From PALSA-612 sp963765295 (GTDB taxonomy: Bacteria > Actinomycetota > Thermoleophilia > Gaiellales > Gaiellaceae), in the NCBI GenBank assembly GCA_963765295.1, contig CAVXVO010000005.1, forward strand, positions 1,443,286 through 1,507,285: a DNA stretch of 64,000 nucleotides. The letters run 5' to 3'. Both the position numbers and the translations under genes were made by a program. The notes under the pieces are model-generated. The model ran no database searches and was not told the DNA's origin. It worked only from the letters and a program-made list of their open reading frames with translations. The number at the start of each line of letters is the position of its first letter. The stretch's first letter is position 1. Of this stretch, positions 46,992 through 54,729 are shown in pieces.

Positions 46992-48308
46992 GTGCAGGCA
47001 GCCGTCGGCTCCGCTAGGGTGGCCGACTTGCGCGCCTGCGGCTGGGGGGTCGGGGCGGGCTCAGGGTTGGAGCTCGCTCGTTCGTGTGCGTCCTTGGGGC
47101 GTGCGGCGACGCCATCCCGTCGCGCGCTCCGGTTGTCCGTCCTGCTCGTCGCCGTCGCCGCCTTCCTGACCGTGGCCGGTTCGGCCTCGGCCGCGCAGGG
47201 GATGTTCGTCGGCGCCGCCGAGGATGCTGCCAAGGCGCCGACGCTCGCTGCGGCGAAGGCGAAGATGGATCTGGCCAAGCTGGCCGGGCTCGGCGCGATC
47301 CGGCTGACGGCGCCCTGGCGCCGCAGTGAGCAGGCGCCGCTCGACGCCGACCTGCAGAGCCTGAAGAACGCCGTCGACGCCGCCGACCTCGACGGCATCG
47401 CCGTCTACCTGTCCGTCTACCCGTCGGGTAGCTCGCAGACGCCGCGCACGACGCGCGAGCAGACCGACTTCGCGACCTTCGCGGCCTCGCTGGCATCCGC
47501 GCTCCCGACCGTGCACCGCTTCATCGTCGGCAACGAGCCCAACCTCAACCGCTTCTGGCTCCCGCAGTTCCGCCGGGACGGCAGCGACGCGGCCGCGTCC
47601 GCCTACGAGCAGACGCTCGCGCGCACCTACGACGCACTCAAGCAGGCATCGCCGTCCGCGACCGTGATCGGGGGGGCGCTGTCGCCGCGCGGCAACGACT
47701 CGATCATGTCCCGAAAGCACTCGCCGACGACGTTCATCCAGGACCTCGGGCGTGCCTACCGCAGGAGCGGCCGTACGCGCCCGATCATGGATGCGTTCTC
47801 GCTCCACCCCTACGAGGACAACTCCAGCATCCCGCCCAGCTTCAGGCATCCGCACACCACGACGATCTCGCTTGCCGACTACCCGAAGCTCGTCCGCCTG
47901 CTCGCGAAGGCGTTCGGAGGAACGACCCAGCCGGGTGCGACGCTGCCGATTGTCTACGACGAGTTCGGCGTCCAGTCGCGGATCCCGGCCTCGAAGCGGT
48001 CCGGGTACGACGGCTCCACGCCGCGTTCCGACCGGCCGGTGACCGAGGCCACCCAGTCCGCGTACTACGTGGAGGCGGTCGCGCTCGCCGCCTGCCAGCC
48101 GACCGTCGAGGCGCTGTTGATCTTCCACGTCAGCGACGAGCCCGACCTCGACCGCTGGCAGTCCGGCCTCTACTACGACGACAACACGCCGAAGACGAGC
48201 CTCGCGATCGTTCGCCGAGGGATCGACCTCCTGCAGGCGGAAAACGTCCGCGCGTGCACCCCAGCAGCCGTCCGGGCCTTCGCCTCGCGTGCCACCGCCG
48301 GGGGCTGA
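46992..48308 (+). CDS. Secreted glycoside-hydrolase-like TIM-barrel protein
   Basis: Up to 438 aa; the start is uncertain because the signal peptide (LSVLLVAVAAFLTVAGSASAAQG) begins about 48 residues in, so a TTG further downstream may be used. A clan-A glycosidase pattern is visible: FIVGNEPNLNRFW (acid/base Glu after Asn) and LPIVYDEFGVQS (nucleophile Glu). Also FSLHPYEDNS. Substrate not predictable. The upstream terminator at 46942-46974 makes it an independent unit. Confidence 0.78.
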   Translation: MQAAVGSARVADLRACGWGVGAGSGLELARSCASLGRAATPSRRALRLSVLLVAVAAFLTVAGSASAAQGMFVGAAEDAAKAPTLAAAKAKMDLAKLAGLGAIRLTAPWRRSEQAPLDADLQSLKNAVDAADLDGIAVYLSVYPSGSSQTPRTTREQTDFATFAASLASALPTVHRFIVGNEPNLNRFWLPQFRRDGSDAAASAYEQTLARTYDALKQASPSATVIGGALSPRGNDSIMSRKHSPTTFIQDLGRAYRRSGRTRPIMDAFSLHPYEDNSSIPPSFRHPHTTTISLADYPKLVRLLAKAFGGTTQPGATLPIVYDEFGVQSRIPASKRSGYDGSTPRSDRPVTEATQSAYYVEAVALAACQPTVEALLIFHVSDEPDLDRWQSGLYYDDNTPKTSLAIVRRGIDLLQAENVRACTPAAVRAFASRATAGG

Positions 48309-48344
48309 CTCGTCAGAGCCGGCGCCCGGCCTCGAGCCTGACCG

Positions 48345-49520
48345 CTAGACGCGAAGCGCCGAAAGCTCGTACGCGGTGACCGGCCGGGCAAAGCCCTTGA
48401 GCTCGATGTCGGCGATCGGCTGCGCCTCGACCTGCTCCTCGACCGCTGCGAAGACGCGTTGGCTGATCAATATCTGATTCGCCTGGGCAGTCGTGCTCAG
48501 GCGGGACGCGAGATTCGTGACGGGCCCGAGCGCGCCGTAGTCGTAGCGACCTTCGAACCCGATCCGGCCGAGCGTGGCGTAACCGGCGGCGATGCCGATG
48601 CCGATCCCGAGGTCGGTGCCCCGCTTGCGCCAGCCGAGGGAGATGTCCGTGAAGCGCTCCCTCACGGCGAGGGCGAGCCGGATCGCCTGCAGCTCGTGCT
48701 CGTCGACGGGCACGGGATCGTTGAAGAACACCATGAGCCCGTCGCCTGCGAAGTGCTCGAGCGTACCGTCGTAGGACGGGATCAGCTCGCCGACCACGCC
48801 GTGGTACTGGCGCAGCACCTCGAACAGCTCCTCGGGCTCCGCGGTCTCCACGAAGGCGGTGAAGCCGCGTAGATCACAGAAGAGGACCGAGATGTACGCG
48901 CGGTGGCCGGCCAGGAGCCTCTCTCCCTCCGGCGAGGAGACGAGCTCTGCCACCTGGGGTGAGATGAAGCGCGACAGCTCCGTCCGCTGCCGCTCGACGG
49001 TATCGAGCAGACGCGCGTTCACGATCGCGACCGCTGCCTGGTCGGCGAAGCTCCCGAGCAGCTCGAGATGCTCGTCCGTGAAGGCGCCGACCTCTAGCCG
49101 CACGATGCCGATCACGCCAATCAGCTCGTCCTCGAGCAGGATCGGGACGTTCAGGCCAGAACGGAAGAAGCGCGGGCCGGCGTACGTGTACTCCGGGTCG
49201 GCGTCGATGTCGGGCAGATGAACGACGTCTCGTGTGAGCGCAGCGCGGCCGGCCATCGTCGTCCGGTCCGGGACCCTGGGCTCGCGATCGTAGTCGTACC
49301 CCTCGCGGGAGCCGTAGTTGGCGACGACGTGCAGCAGCCCGTCCCTGAAGAGCCACAGGCGCCCGTTCTCTGCCCCGGAGAGACGCGCCGCCGCCTCCAC
49401 GACCTCGTCCAGCACCGGCTGAAGCCCGGCGCCGCGGGCAACCGCGCGCAGGACGCGGCCGCCTACACGTTGTTGCTCGCGGAGCCGCTCGAGCTGCGAG
49501 GCGAGCTCGTCGGCACTCAC
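48345..49520 (-). CDS. GAF-domain class III adenylate/guanylate cyclase
   Basis: 391 aa. Coiled-coil start (ELASQLERLREQQR), GAF domain about residues 25-175 (GRLWLFRDGLLHVV, GLNVPILLEDELIGVIGI), linker helix, then cyclase domain about 210-390 with ISVLFCDLRGFTAFVE (metal Asp) and HFAGDGLMVFFNDP (second metal Asp), and GYATLGRIGFEGRYDYGALG. Likely soluble, sensing a small ligand via GAF. A FKBP gene lies immediately upstream on the same strand (no gap), so the two may be co-transcribed. Confidence 0.92.
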   Translation of the reverse strand: MSADELASQLERLREQQRVGGRVLRAVARGAGLQPVLDEVVEAAARLSGAENGRLWLFRDGLLHVVANYGSREGYDYDREPRVPDRTTMAGRAALTRDVVHLPDIDADPEYTYAGPRFFRSGLNVPILLEDELIGVIGIVRLEVGAFTDEHLELLGSFADQAAVAIVNARLLDTVERQRTELSRFISPQVAELVSSPEGERLLAGHRAYISVLFCDLRGFTAFVETAEPEELFEVLRQYHGVVGELIPSYDGTLEHFAGDGLMVFFNDPVPVDEHELQAIRLALAVRERFTDISLGWRKRGTDLGIGIGIAAGYATLGRIGFEGRYDYGALGPVTNLASRLSTTAQANQILISQRVFAAVEEQVEAQPIADIELKGFARPVTAYELSALRV

Positions 49521-49895
49521 CTAGTCGACCGACAGCAGATCGACGACGAACACCAGGGGCTCGTGGGGCTTGATCACACCACCGGCACCGCGTGCCCCGT
49601 ACGCCATCGCGGACGGGATCGTCAACTTGCGGCGGCCGCCGACCTTCATGCCCTGCACGCCGGCGTCCCAGCCCGGGATCACCTGCCCCTTGCCGAGCTT
49701 GAACTCGAACGGCTGCCCACGATTCCAGGAGGCGTCGAACTCCTCGCCGGTGGAGAAGGCCACTCCGACGTAGTGCACGGAGACCTTCTTCCCCTTGGTG
49801 GCCTCCTCGCCGTCGCCGACGACGATGTCCTCGATGCCCAGGTCGAAGGGCACGTCGCCCCCGGGCTTGTCGATCTGCGGTCGTTCGAGCGGCAC
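49521..49895 (-). CDS. FKBP-type peptidyl-prolyl isomerase
   Basis: 124 aa. FKBP fold with KVSVHYVGVAFSTGEEFDAS, FKLGKGQVIPGWDAGVQGM, GGRRKLTIPSAMAYG and LVFVVDLLSVD. No signal peptide in the chosen form, so cytoplasmic. GTG 49895 (PLERPQIDKPGGD) matches the usual family N-terminus, but its ribosome site is weak and GTG 49934 is an alternative. Directly upstream of the GAF-cyclase gene. Confidence 0.88.
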   Translation of the reverse strand: MPLERPQIDKPGGDVPFDLGIEDIVVGDGEEATKGKKVSVHYVGVAFSTGEEFDASWNRGQPFEFKLGKGQVIPGWDAGVQGMKVGGRRKLTIPSAMAYGARGAGGVIKPHEPLVFVVDLLSVD

Positions 49896-49974
49896 TGCCT
49901 CCGTGAACCTACAGGGCGACAGCTCCGTCGTCACGCTTGCGGCTCGCCGGGTCCGAGGTATCGTCGGACGGTCG

Positions 49975-50136
49975 ATGTTGCTGGCTGTGGAGACCCTCAC
50001 CATCACCGGGCTTCTCGTCGGCTTCGCGCTCTGGCTCGGCCTCATCTTCGCCGTCGGGCGCTGGGGGCCGTGGGAGGACGGATTTCCCCTACCCGGCCGG
50101 AACCGGGACCGGGACACTAAATCGAATGGGCGGTGA
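49975..50136 (+). CDS. Small single-pass membrane protein, 53 aa
   Basis: Starts MLLAVETLTITGLLVGFALW, a single transmembrane helix (about 5-28), then WGPWEDGFPLPGRNRDRD. Divergent from the FKBP gene. The last residues run into the tRNA-derived repeat at 50122, so the original C-terminus may have been altered by that insertion. No family recognised. Confidence 0.5.
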   Translation: MLLAVETLTITGLLVGFALWLGLIFAVGRWGPWEDGFPLPGRNRDRDTKSNGR

Positions 50137-50161
50137 CCGGATCGAACCGCCGACCTCCTGG
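50122..50161 (+). repeat. Copy of the tRNA-Val 3' end (att-like)
   Basis: Forty bases matching 51336-51375, the 3' end of tRNA-Val plus 5 flanking bases, with two mismatches and in the same orientation. Only the T-arm/acceptor part is copied; no D-arm or anticodon arm follows, so it is not a tRNA gene. Consistent with an attachment-site duplication. Confidence 0.75.
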
Positions 50162-50226
50162 TGGCCGTTAGTGGCCTGACCCTCTTCTTGGGCAGCGTGC
50201 CCGAACTGGTCACGCCGGGAGAAAGA

Positions 50227-50257
50227 AGAGCCGGACTCTTGGCGAGAGCCCGGCTCT
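50227..50257 (-). terminator. Terminator for the 46-aa gene
   Basis: Arms AGAGCCGG and CCGGCTCT with a 15-base loop; on the minus strand the stem is followed by a pyrimidine-rich TCTTTCTC tract. It lies 27 bp after the small gene's stop. Confidence 0.6.
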
Positions 50258-50283
50258 GTAGCCGACGTGTCTGGCTGTCCTAG

Positions 50284-50424
50284 CTAGCCGTTGCCGCCGT
50301 TCTTGCCGTGTGTGGCGACATAACTGACGCAGTCGCCCTGGTTCTTGAACGCAGGATTTCTGAAGGTCTGCCAACCGCCGTTCTTGCACTGGTTGGCGCT
50401 GGTCGGCGGCGGGAGCGGTGCCAT
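50284..50424 (-). CDS. 46-aa protein with a CKNGGW domain
   Basis: Too short for routine calling. It reads MAPLPPPTSANQCKNGGWQT, then FRNPAFKNQGDCVSYVATHG and ends KNGGNG. The pattern CKNGGW-x(7,9)-FKNQGDCV is one I recognise from the C-termini of many short bacterial secreted proteins, with two Cys that could form a disulfide. No signal peptide precedes it here; the frame is open only 9 codons further up with no start codon. It may be a 3' remnant of a longer secreted protein or a small cytoplasmic one. It is followed by a good terminator. Confidence 0.6.
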   Translation of the reverse strand: MAPLPPPTSANQCKNGGWQTFRNPAFKNQGDCVSYVATHGKNGGNG

Positions 50425-50626
50425 CTGGATCGTGGCGCTCGCATCGACTAGTCAGCAATCAGCTAAGGCGTTCAGACGCGATTCGGCTGGATAACGGACT
50501 CTTGCGAGTCACAACCCGATCTGGGCTAGCGGAGCACCCGACCCCGGTTCTCACAGCCTGGCAACTGCCACTCGCAATCGAGTACAGCCCCTCGGCCCAA
50601 AGATCCCGTGGACCTGGCGTACGCGG

Positions 50627-51142
50627 TTACGCGATTCGCACCCGATCGCCGCCGTCGCGCTTCGCGGCCCAACACGCTTCCTGTGCTGCCATAAGCAGCC
50701 CCGCCGCCAGATCCCGACGCCGACTGCGGTGCGCGGCCTCCAGCCCTGCGACGCCGGCGCTCAGCGTGAAACGACCAGGCTGCTTACCGTCACCGAGCGA
50801 GAACTCAAGCTCTCGGAAACGCACTCGAAGCTCGTCTGCCTCGTACGCAGCGTCAGTCGCTTCGTCACCAGGCCATGCAAGTAGGAAATCGCCAGGCCCT
50901 GCATGCAGGAACTTGCCGCCGCCGAAGCGAGCGGCGAGGTCGCTCGTACCGGTCGCGTCCCGCAGAAGTTCCGCAAGGCGGCCAATCACCACGTTTCCGA
51001 AGAGGTGGCCATGCGCGTCGTTGATCCCGCGCATGTCGTCTATATCGACGAGGGCCACCGCGAGTGCGTCTTGCCGCCCGACCTGCTCGTACAGCCACCA
51101 TTCCGCTTCGATGGGGTCAGCCAGCCCTGTGTGCTCGTCCAT
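50627..51142 (-). CDS. Degenerate GGDEF-domain protein
   Basis: 171 aa. GGDEF-fold features: LVDIDDMRGINDAHGHLFGNVVI (the metal and substrate half; seen as ALVDIDDMRGIND then HGHLFGN), LSAGVAGLE. The catalytic loop that should read GGDEF is HAGPGDFLLAWPGD, so the signature is lost. No sensor domain. It lies in the 1.2-kb segment between the tRNA-Val gene and the copy of its 3' end. Probably not an active diguanylate cyclase; a degenerate cyclase or remnant. Confidence 0.65.
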   Translation of the reverse strand: MDEHTGLADPIEAEWWLYEQVGRQDALAVALVDIDDMRGINDAHGHLFGNVVIGRLAELLRDATGTSDLAARFGGGKFLHAGPGDFLLAWPGDEATDAAYEADELRVRFRELEFSLGDGKQPGRFTLSAGVAGLEAAHRSRRRDLAAGLLMAAQEACWAAKRDGGDRVRIA

Positions 51143-51300
51143 GCGCGGCGGAATCCTAGCCGGGGAGGGGTCGAATGCTCAGTGCCGACGCTTCCTCCGC
51201 GAGTGCCCCGGCTGGGACAGCGAACGGCGTCCGGCAGTTTCAGGTGATGTGTCACATCCGTGTCACACGCGCAACATCTCCCATCCGTGGCGAACCGTTC

Positions 51301-51335
51301 CAAAACGAAAAAGGGCCCTGTTTCCAAGGCCTTTG
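51301..51335 (-). terminator. Possible terminator after tRNA-Val
   Basis: On the minus strand AAAGGCCT and AGGGCCCTTT can pair imperfectly and are followed by TTTTTCG, just beyond the tRNA 3' end. Confidence 0.4.
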
Positions 51336-51375
51336 TCGAATGGGCGGTGACGGGGTCGAACCGCCGACCTCCTGG
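51336..51375 (+). repeat. tRNA-Val 3' end, partner of the 50122 copy
   Basis: The intact-gene side of the 40-bp direct repeat. It covers the T-arm and 3' acceptor strand of tRNA-Val plus five downstream bases. Distance between the two copies is about 1.2 kb. Confidence 0.75.
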
Positions 51376-51413
51376 GTGTAAACCAGGCGCTCTCCCAGCT
51401 GAGCTAACCGCCC
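51341..51413 (-). tRNA. tRNA-Val (anticodon TAC)
   Basis: 73 nt on the minus strand. Acceptor GGGCGGT pairs with ACCGCCC, discriminator A, no encoded CCA. D-arm GCTC/GAGC; anticodon stem CCTGG/CCAGG with loop TTTACAC giving anticodon TAC; T-stem GGCGG/CCGTC with loop TTCGACC. All arms pair. Its 3' end faces a 1.2-kb segment ended by a copy of the same 3' sequence. Confidence 0.95.
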
Positions 51414-51429
51414 TCGGCCCGAACGCTAT

Positions 51430-52881
51430 CTAGCTCACGCGCACGGGCCTGGAGGCTGGGCCGGGCCTGTTGTCCAGGTTGTACGGCACGACGCGGTACC
51501 AGGCTCGTTTCGAACCAGTTCGGCGGTCGACGAAGCCGTCGTCGAGGTCGGTGGCACAGCGCCTGCAAAGCGTCGTCCACGGACCCCGAGCGACGGCTGC
51601 GCGCTGCACCGTGTAGTTCCGGGCGCCGGCCGACCCCTGCCAGTAGACCCTGACTCCGGCGGGACTCGAGGAGAACGCGACCGAGGTCACCCTCGACGCC
51701 GGCGGGATCGCGTGCCGGGGCCGCGGAACGCCGTCCATCGCGTAGTCATGGCTGCGGATGATCTGAGCGCGTGCCGCCATGTCGCCTGCGGACATGACGA
51801 GCGTCTGAACGCCGGTGTAGTACATCGCCCACCATTGACCGCTCTCTCCGGTTCGTGCGACGGCCGGGTCGGACGTGTCGGCGGGTATCGGCAGCCACCC
51901 GTGCCCGTTGGCGTGTGCCTCGAGCGCCCAGAACGCGTCGCCGGCAATCTCCGGATCGGCCAGAAGCGTCGAGAGGAAGCCGCTCAACGAGGGCCGCGTC
52001 GGGTAGTTGGTCAGGTCCCAGCCGTACTCGTAGACGATGTACGGCTTCCCGGCCGAGCGGCAGGCGTCGATCCAGCTCTGGACGAACGACAGCGGCAGCG
52101 ACCAGTGCGGATAGACGAACGAGACGCACGCATCGACGGCGGCGAGGCCGACGTTCGCGGCGCCGGACAGGATCAGGTGATGGCCGTCGATCGAGCGCAC
52201 GTACTGGGCGATCTGCCGCGTCCACGGAGTCGGGCTGCCGCCGCCGTTCAGGAGATCCCAGCCGAGGATGGTCGGGTCGTTCTTGTACGCGACGCCGGTG
52301 TAGACGTTCACGTGGTCGACGAGCGCCTTGATGTGCGCCTCGACGTCCGCGAGCACGCCTGGATCGGTCCAGAACGGCGCCATGTTGATGATCGAGCAGC
52401 CGGGGACCTCGATCCCGCGCCAGCGGAGATACACGCAGCCCGAGCCACCGCCGAGCGCGTCGTCGCCGACGATTGTCGGGATGATCCTGATGCCGCGGTC
52501 GCGGGCCGCGCGCAGCGCGTAGTCGATGCGTTCGAACGCGGCCGGGTTGAACCGGCCGAGCGCGGGCTCGAGGCAGGCCGAGCAGCCGACCGAGTCGCCC
52601 ATCGTCTGGCTGCGCACGACGCGGACGCCCATCTCCTTCGCGGTCGTCAGCGCGTCGTCGATCTCGTAGTTGCTCGCGTAGTGAGGCCCGGCGGGATCGG
52701 CGGGCCCGTAGCCCGCGAGGCCGAGCCACTCGATGTTGGCACCGCCGAAGCGGAACGGCTTGCCGTCGAGTTGCAGTCCGGCGCCGTTGCGGGTGACGAA
52801 CCCGGTCGGCCGGGACGAGCCGGGCGCGGATGCGGCGAAAGGAATGAGGATCAACAGGGCGACGAGGATCCCGAGCCGCAT
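51430..52881 (-). CDS. Secreted GH5-like protein with C-terminal Fn3-like domain, acid/base Glu absent
   Basis: 483 aa with signal peptide (MRLGILVALLILIPFAASA). TIM-barrel motifs of GH5/mannanase type: LDGKPFRFGGANIEWLGLAG, VRVVRSQTMGDS, RGIRIIPTIVGDD. The nucleophile Glu285 lies in VYEYGWD. The acid/base position, normally Asn-Glu, reads GWDLLNGGG (Asn212-Gly213). Changing GGC to a Glu codon needs two substitutions, so a single read error is unlikely. A C-terminal Fn3-like module follows (VRVYWQGSAGARNYTVQRA). Possibly a carbohydrate-binding non-enzyme. Starts divergently from the MFS gene, 22 bp away. Confidence 0.82.
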   Translation of the reverse strand: MRLGILVALLILIPFAASAPGSSRPTGFVTRNGAGLQLDGKPFRFGGANIEWLGLAGYGPADPAGPHYASNYEIDDALTTAKEMGVRVVRSQTMGDSVGCSACLEPALGRFNPAAFERIDYALRAARDRGIRIIPTIVGDDALGGGSGCVYLRWRGIEVPGCSIINMAPFWTDPGVLADVEAHIKALVDHVNVYTGVAYKNDPTILGWDLLNGGGSPTPWTRQIAQYVRSIDGHHLILSGAANVGLAAVDACVSFVYPHWSLPLSFVQSWIDACRSAGKPYIVYEYGWDLTNYPTRPSLSGFLSTLLADPEIAGDAFWALEAHANGHGWLPIPADTSDPAVARTGESGQWWAMYYTGVQTLVMSAGDMAARAQIIRSHDYAMDGVPRPRHAIPPASRVTSVAFSSSPAGVRVYWQGSAGARNYTVQRAAVARGPWTTLCRRCATDLDDGFVDRRTGSKRAWYRVVPYNLDNRPGPASRPVRVS

Positions 52882-52903
52882 CGGCCCATTCTGCCTAGGC
52901 TCC

Positions 52904-54145
52904 GTGGCCGTGCCTCACGTGCCTCTCCGCCGAAACCGCGACTTCGTCCTCCTGCAGCTCGGGCAGCTCCTGTCGGTGACGGGCATGCAGATGACGGCGA
53001 TCGCGTACCCGCTGCTGGTGCTGGCGTTGACGCACTCGCCGGCGAAGGCAGGCATCGTCGGCTTCGCGCGCATCGTTCCGTATCCGTTCTTCGGGATGCT
53101 GGCGGGGGCGGCCGCCGACCGGTGGAACCGAAAGCGGCTGATGATCGCCGCCGACGCCGTCCGCGCGCTCACGATCGCGAGCCTTGTCGCGACGATCGCG
53201 GCGGACACGGTCGTCTTCTGGCAGATCGTCGCGGTCGCGTTCGTCGAAGGGGCCGCGTCGTCGTTCTTCGCCGCCGCGCAGGCGGGCGCGCTCCGCTCCG
53301 TCGTCCCGGCGCCTCAGATGCCGGCGGCCGTGGCGACGGTGACGGCACGGCAGTCCGTCGTGCTCGTCGCCGGCCCGCCGATCGGCGGCGCTCTGTTCAC
53401 GATTGGCCGCGCAGTGCCGTTCGCCGTCGATGCGGCGTCGTACGCGTTCTCCACGATCTCGCTGCTCCTGATGCGCACGCCGTTCCAGGAGCAGCGCGAG
53501 CGCACTGGAACGCGCCTCCGCGCCGAGATCGCCGAGGGCCTCGCCTATCTCTGGCGACAACCGTTCCTGCGCACGTGCGCGCTCCTGTTCGGGATCGGGA
53601 ACCTCGTCTTCCCCGGCCTCTCCCTCGTCATCGTGGTCGTCGGAACGCGGCAGGGCCTGACCGGCGGGGAGATCGGACTCGTCACGGCGCTGTTCGGAGC
53701 CTGCCTGCTCGTCGGTTCGGCCCTGTCGGCGTTCAGCCGCCGCACCTTCTCTGTACGAACGATCCTGCTGATGGAGCTCTGGACCTGGACCGGATGCGCG
53801 GTGTTTCTGATCTGGCCGAACGTCTACGTGCTGGCAGCGAGCATCGTCCCGACCTGCCTGACGATCCCGTCCACGGACTCGGTCGTCCACGGGTACCGGA
53901 CCGCGATGACGCCTGACCGCTTGATCGGTCGCGTGGACAGCGCCGCCCGGACGATCTCGCTCTCCGCGTCGCCGCTCGGGCCGCTGCTGGCAGGGCTCCT
54001 CCTCAGCGCGACGTCGGCGCGCGCGACGGTGGCGGTGTTCGCCGCGTTCGGCCTCGTGCTCGCCCTGTGGGGGACGCTGAGCGCGTCGATCCGGAAGGCG
54101 CCGAGCCTGACGGACCTCGACCGGGTCGGTGCGACCGGCGTCTAG
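52904..54145 (+). CDS. MFS exporter (enterobactin-exporter-like MFS_3)
   Basis: 413 aa with about 12 helices. N-terminal RNRDFVLLQLGQLLSVTGMQ, and the MFS motif A-like loop AGAAADRWNRKRLM. GTG at 52904 or 52910. The MFS_3 branch exports drugs and siderophores. Followed 12 bp later by a bidirectional terminator at 54158-54184. Substrate unknown. It is the last core-looking gene before the accessory region. Confidence 0.9.
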   Translation: MAVPHVPLRRNRDFVLLQLGQLLSVTGMQMTAIAYPLLVLALTHSPAKAGIVGFARIVPYPFFGMLAGAAADRWNRKRLMIAADAVRALTIASLVATIAADTVVFWQIVAVAFVEGAASSFFAAAQAGALRSVVPAPQMPAAVATVTARQSVVLVAGPPIGGALFTIGRAVPFAVDAASYAFSTISLLLMRTPFQEQRERTGTRLRAEIAEGLAYLWRQPFLRTCALLFGIGNLVFPGLSLVIVVVGTRQGLTGGEIGLVTALFGACLLVGSALSAFSRRTFSVRTILLMELWTWTGCAVFLIWPNVYVLAASIVPTCLTIPSTDSVVHGYRTAMTPDRLIGRVDSAARTISLSASPLGPLLAGLLLSATSARATVAVFAAFGLVLALWGTLSASIRKAPSLTDLDRVGATGV

Positions 54146-54157
54146 TCGTATCAAGCG

Positions 54158-54184
54158 AAAAAACCCCGCACTTTGCAGGGTTTT
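54158..54184. terminator. Bidirectional rho-independent terminator
   Basis: AAAACCC-C-GCA stem with TGC-A-GGGTTTT around a CTT loop, A-rich on the left and T-rich on the right. Lies just after the MFS stop. Confidence 0.8.
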
Positions 54185-54191
54185 CTCTCGT

Positions 54192-54211
54192 TGCCCCCAG
54201 CGGGATTCGAA
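54192..54211 (-). other. tRNA 3'-end fragment (att-like boundary)
   Basis: On the minus strand TTCGAATCCCGCTGGGGGCA is the T-loop, T-stem 3' strand and acceptor 3' strand of a tRNA (acceptor would start GCCCCCA). Upstream sequence does not complete the T-stem, so only the 3' part is present. This is typical of an integrated element's distal end; the whole tRNA would be expected beyond the right edge of the window. Confidence 0.55.
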
Positions 54212-54284
54212 CGTGCCTGCTAACTGACGTTTTTCCCGGCCGAGGTAGGCACCAGGGTAGGCACCATCTGAGCTCGCCCGAGCA

Positions 54285-54350
54285 TCACGCTTGCCCCCGA
54301 CGCCACCTGTGGTACGCACCGTGGCAGTCGTCACACAGAGCAGTCCGACT
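54285..54350 (-). pseudogene. Tail of an HNH-like gene (fragment)
   Basis: A short frame ending at 54285 reads ALCDDCHGAYHRWRRGQA, with the CxxCH pattern seen at the end of HNH endonucleases and similar zinc-binding proteins. It overlaps, in another frame, the broken end of the ABC ATPase, suggesting a recombination junction near 54343. Confidence 0.35.
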
Positions 54351-54729
54351 TACCCCCGAGCCCCACCAGCTCGATCGTCTCGCCGATATCGCGCGGCGCC
54401 CGGTAATACCCCGCATACAGCTCAAGGCACTCGAGAACCGTCAGCCCAGGCTCCGGCTGCGACTCCTGCAGCACCACCCCGATCCGGTCACGCCACTCTC
54501 CCCCCGCCTCAGCCGGATCAGCGCCCAGCACCATCACCTCGCCGCCCGACCGCTTCCGGAACCCCTCCAGGATCTCGACCGTCGTCGTCTTGCCCGCACC
54601 GTTCGGCCCCAGGAACGCGAAGATCTCTCCTCGCGAGACCTGAATATCGATGCCTGCCACAGCCTCGAATGCGCCGTAGCTCTTCCGGAGACCACGGACG
54701 CTAATCACCGCGTCCACGCGCCACATCAT
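54331..54729 (-). pseudogene. ABC transporter ATPase, truncated after the Q-loop
   Basis: 132 aa. A DrrA/CcmA-type ATPase starting MMWRVDAVISVRGLRKSYG, with Walker A FLGPNGAGKTTT and Q-loop VVLQESQPEPGLTV. The protein stops after IELVGLGGKSD, then three unrelated residues. The signature LSGGQ, Walker B and H-loop are all missing, so it cannot hydrolyse ATP. The 3' side is joined to an HNH-like tail. Start overlaps the TauE stop (ATGA). A product of recombination at the island edge. Confidence 0.82.

Noticed and set aside
49937..50179. Apparent coding frame ending GGDRIEPPTSWW and a similar one at 51175-51381
   Set aside because: Both are translations of the tRNA-Val 3' end and its copy, a known source of false protein calls.
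52895..54334. Open frame of about 480 codons opposite the MFS gene
   Set aside because: Highly charged, repetitive Arg/Asp sequence; the MFS protein on the other strand is unmistakable.
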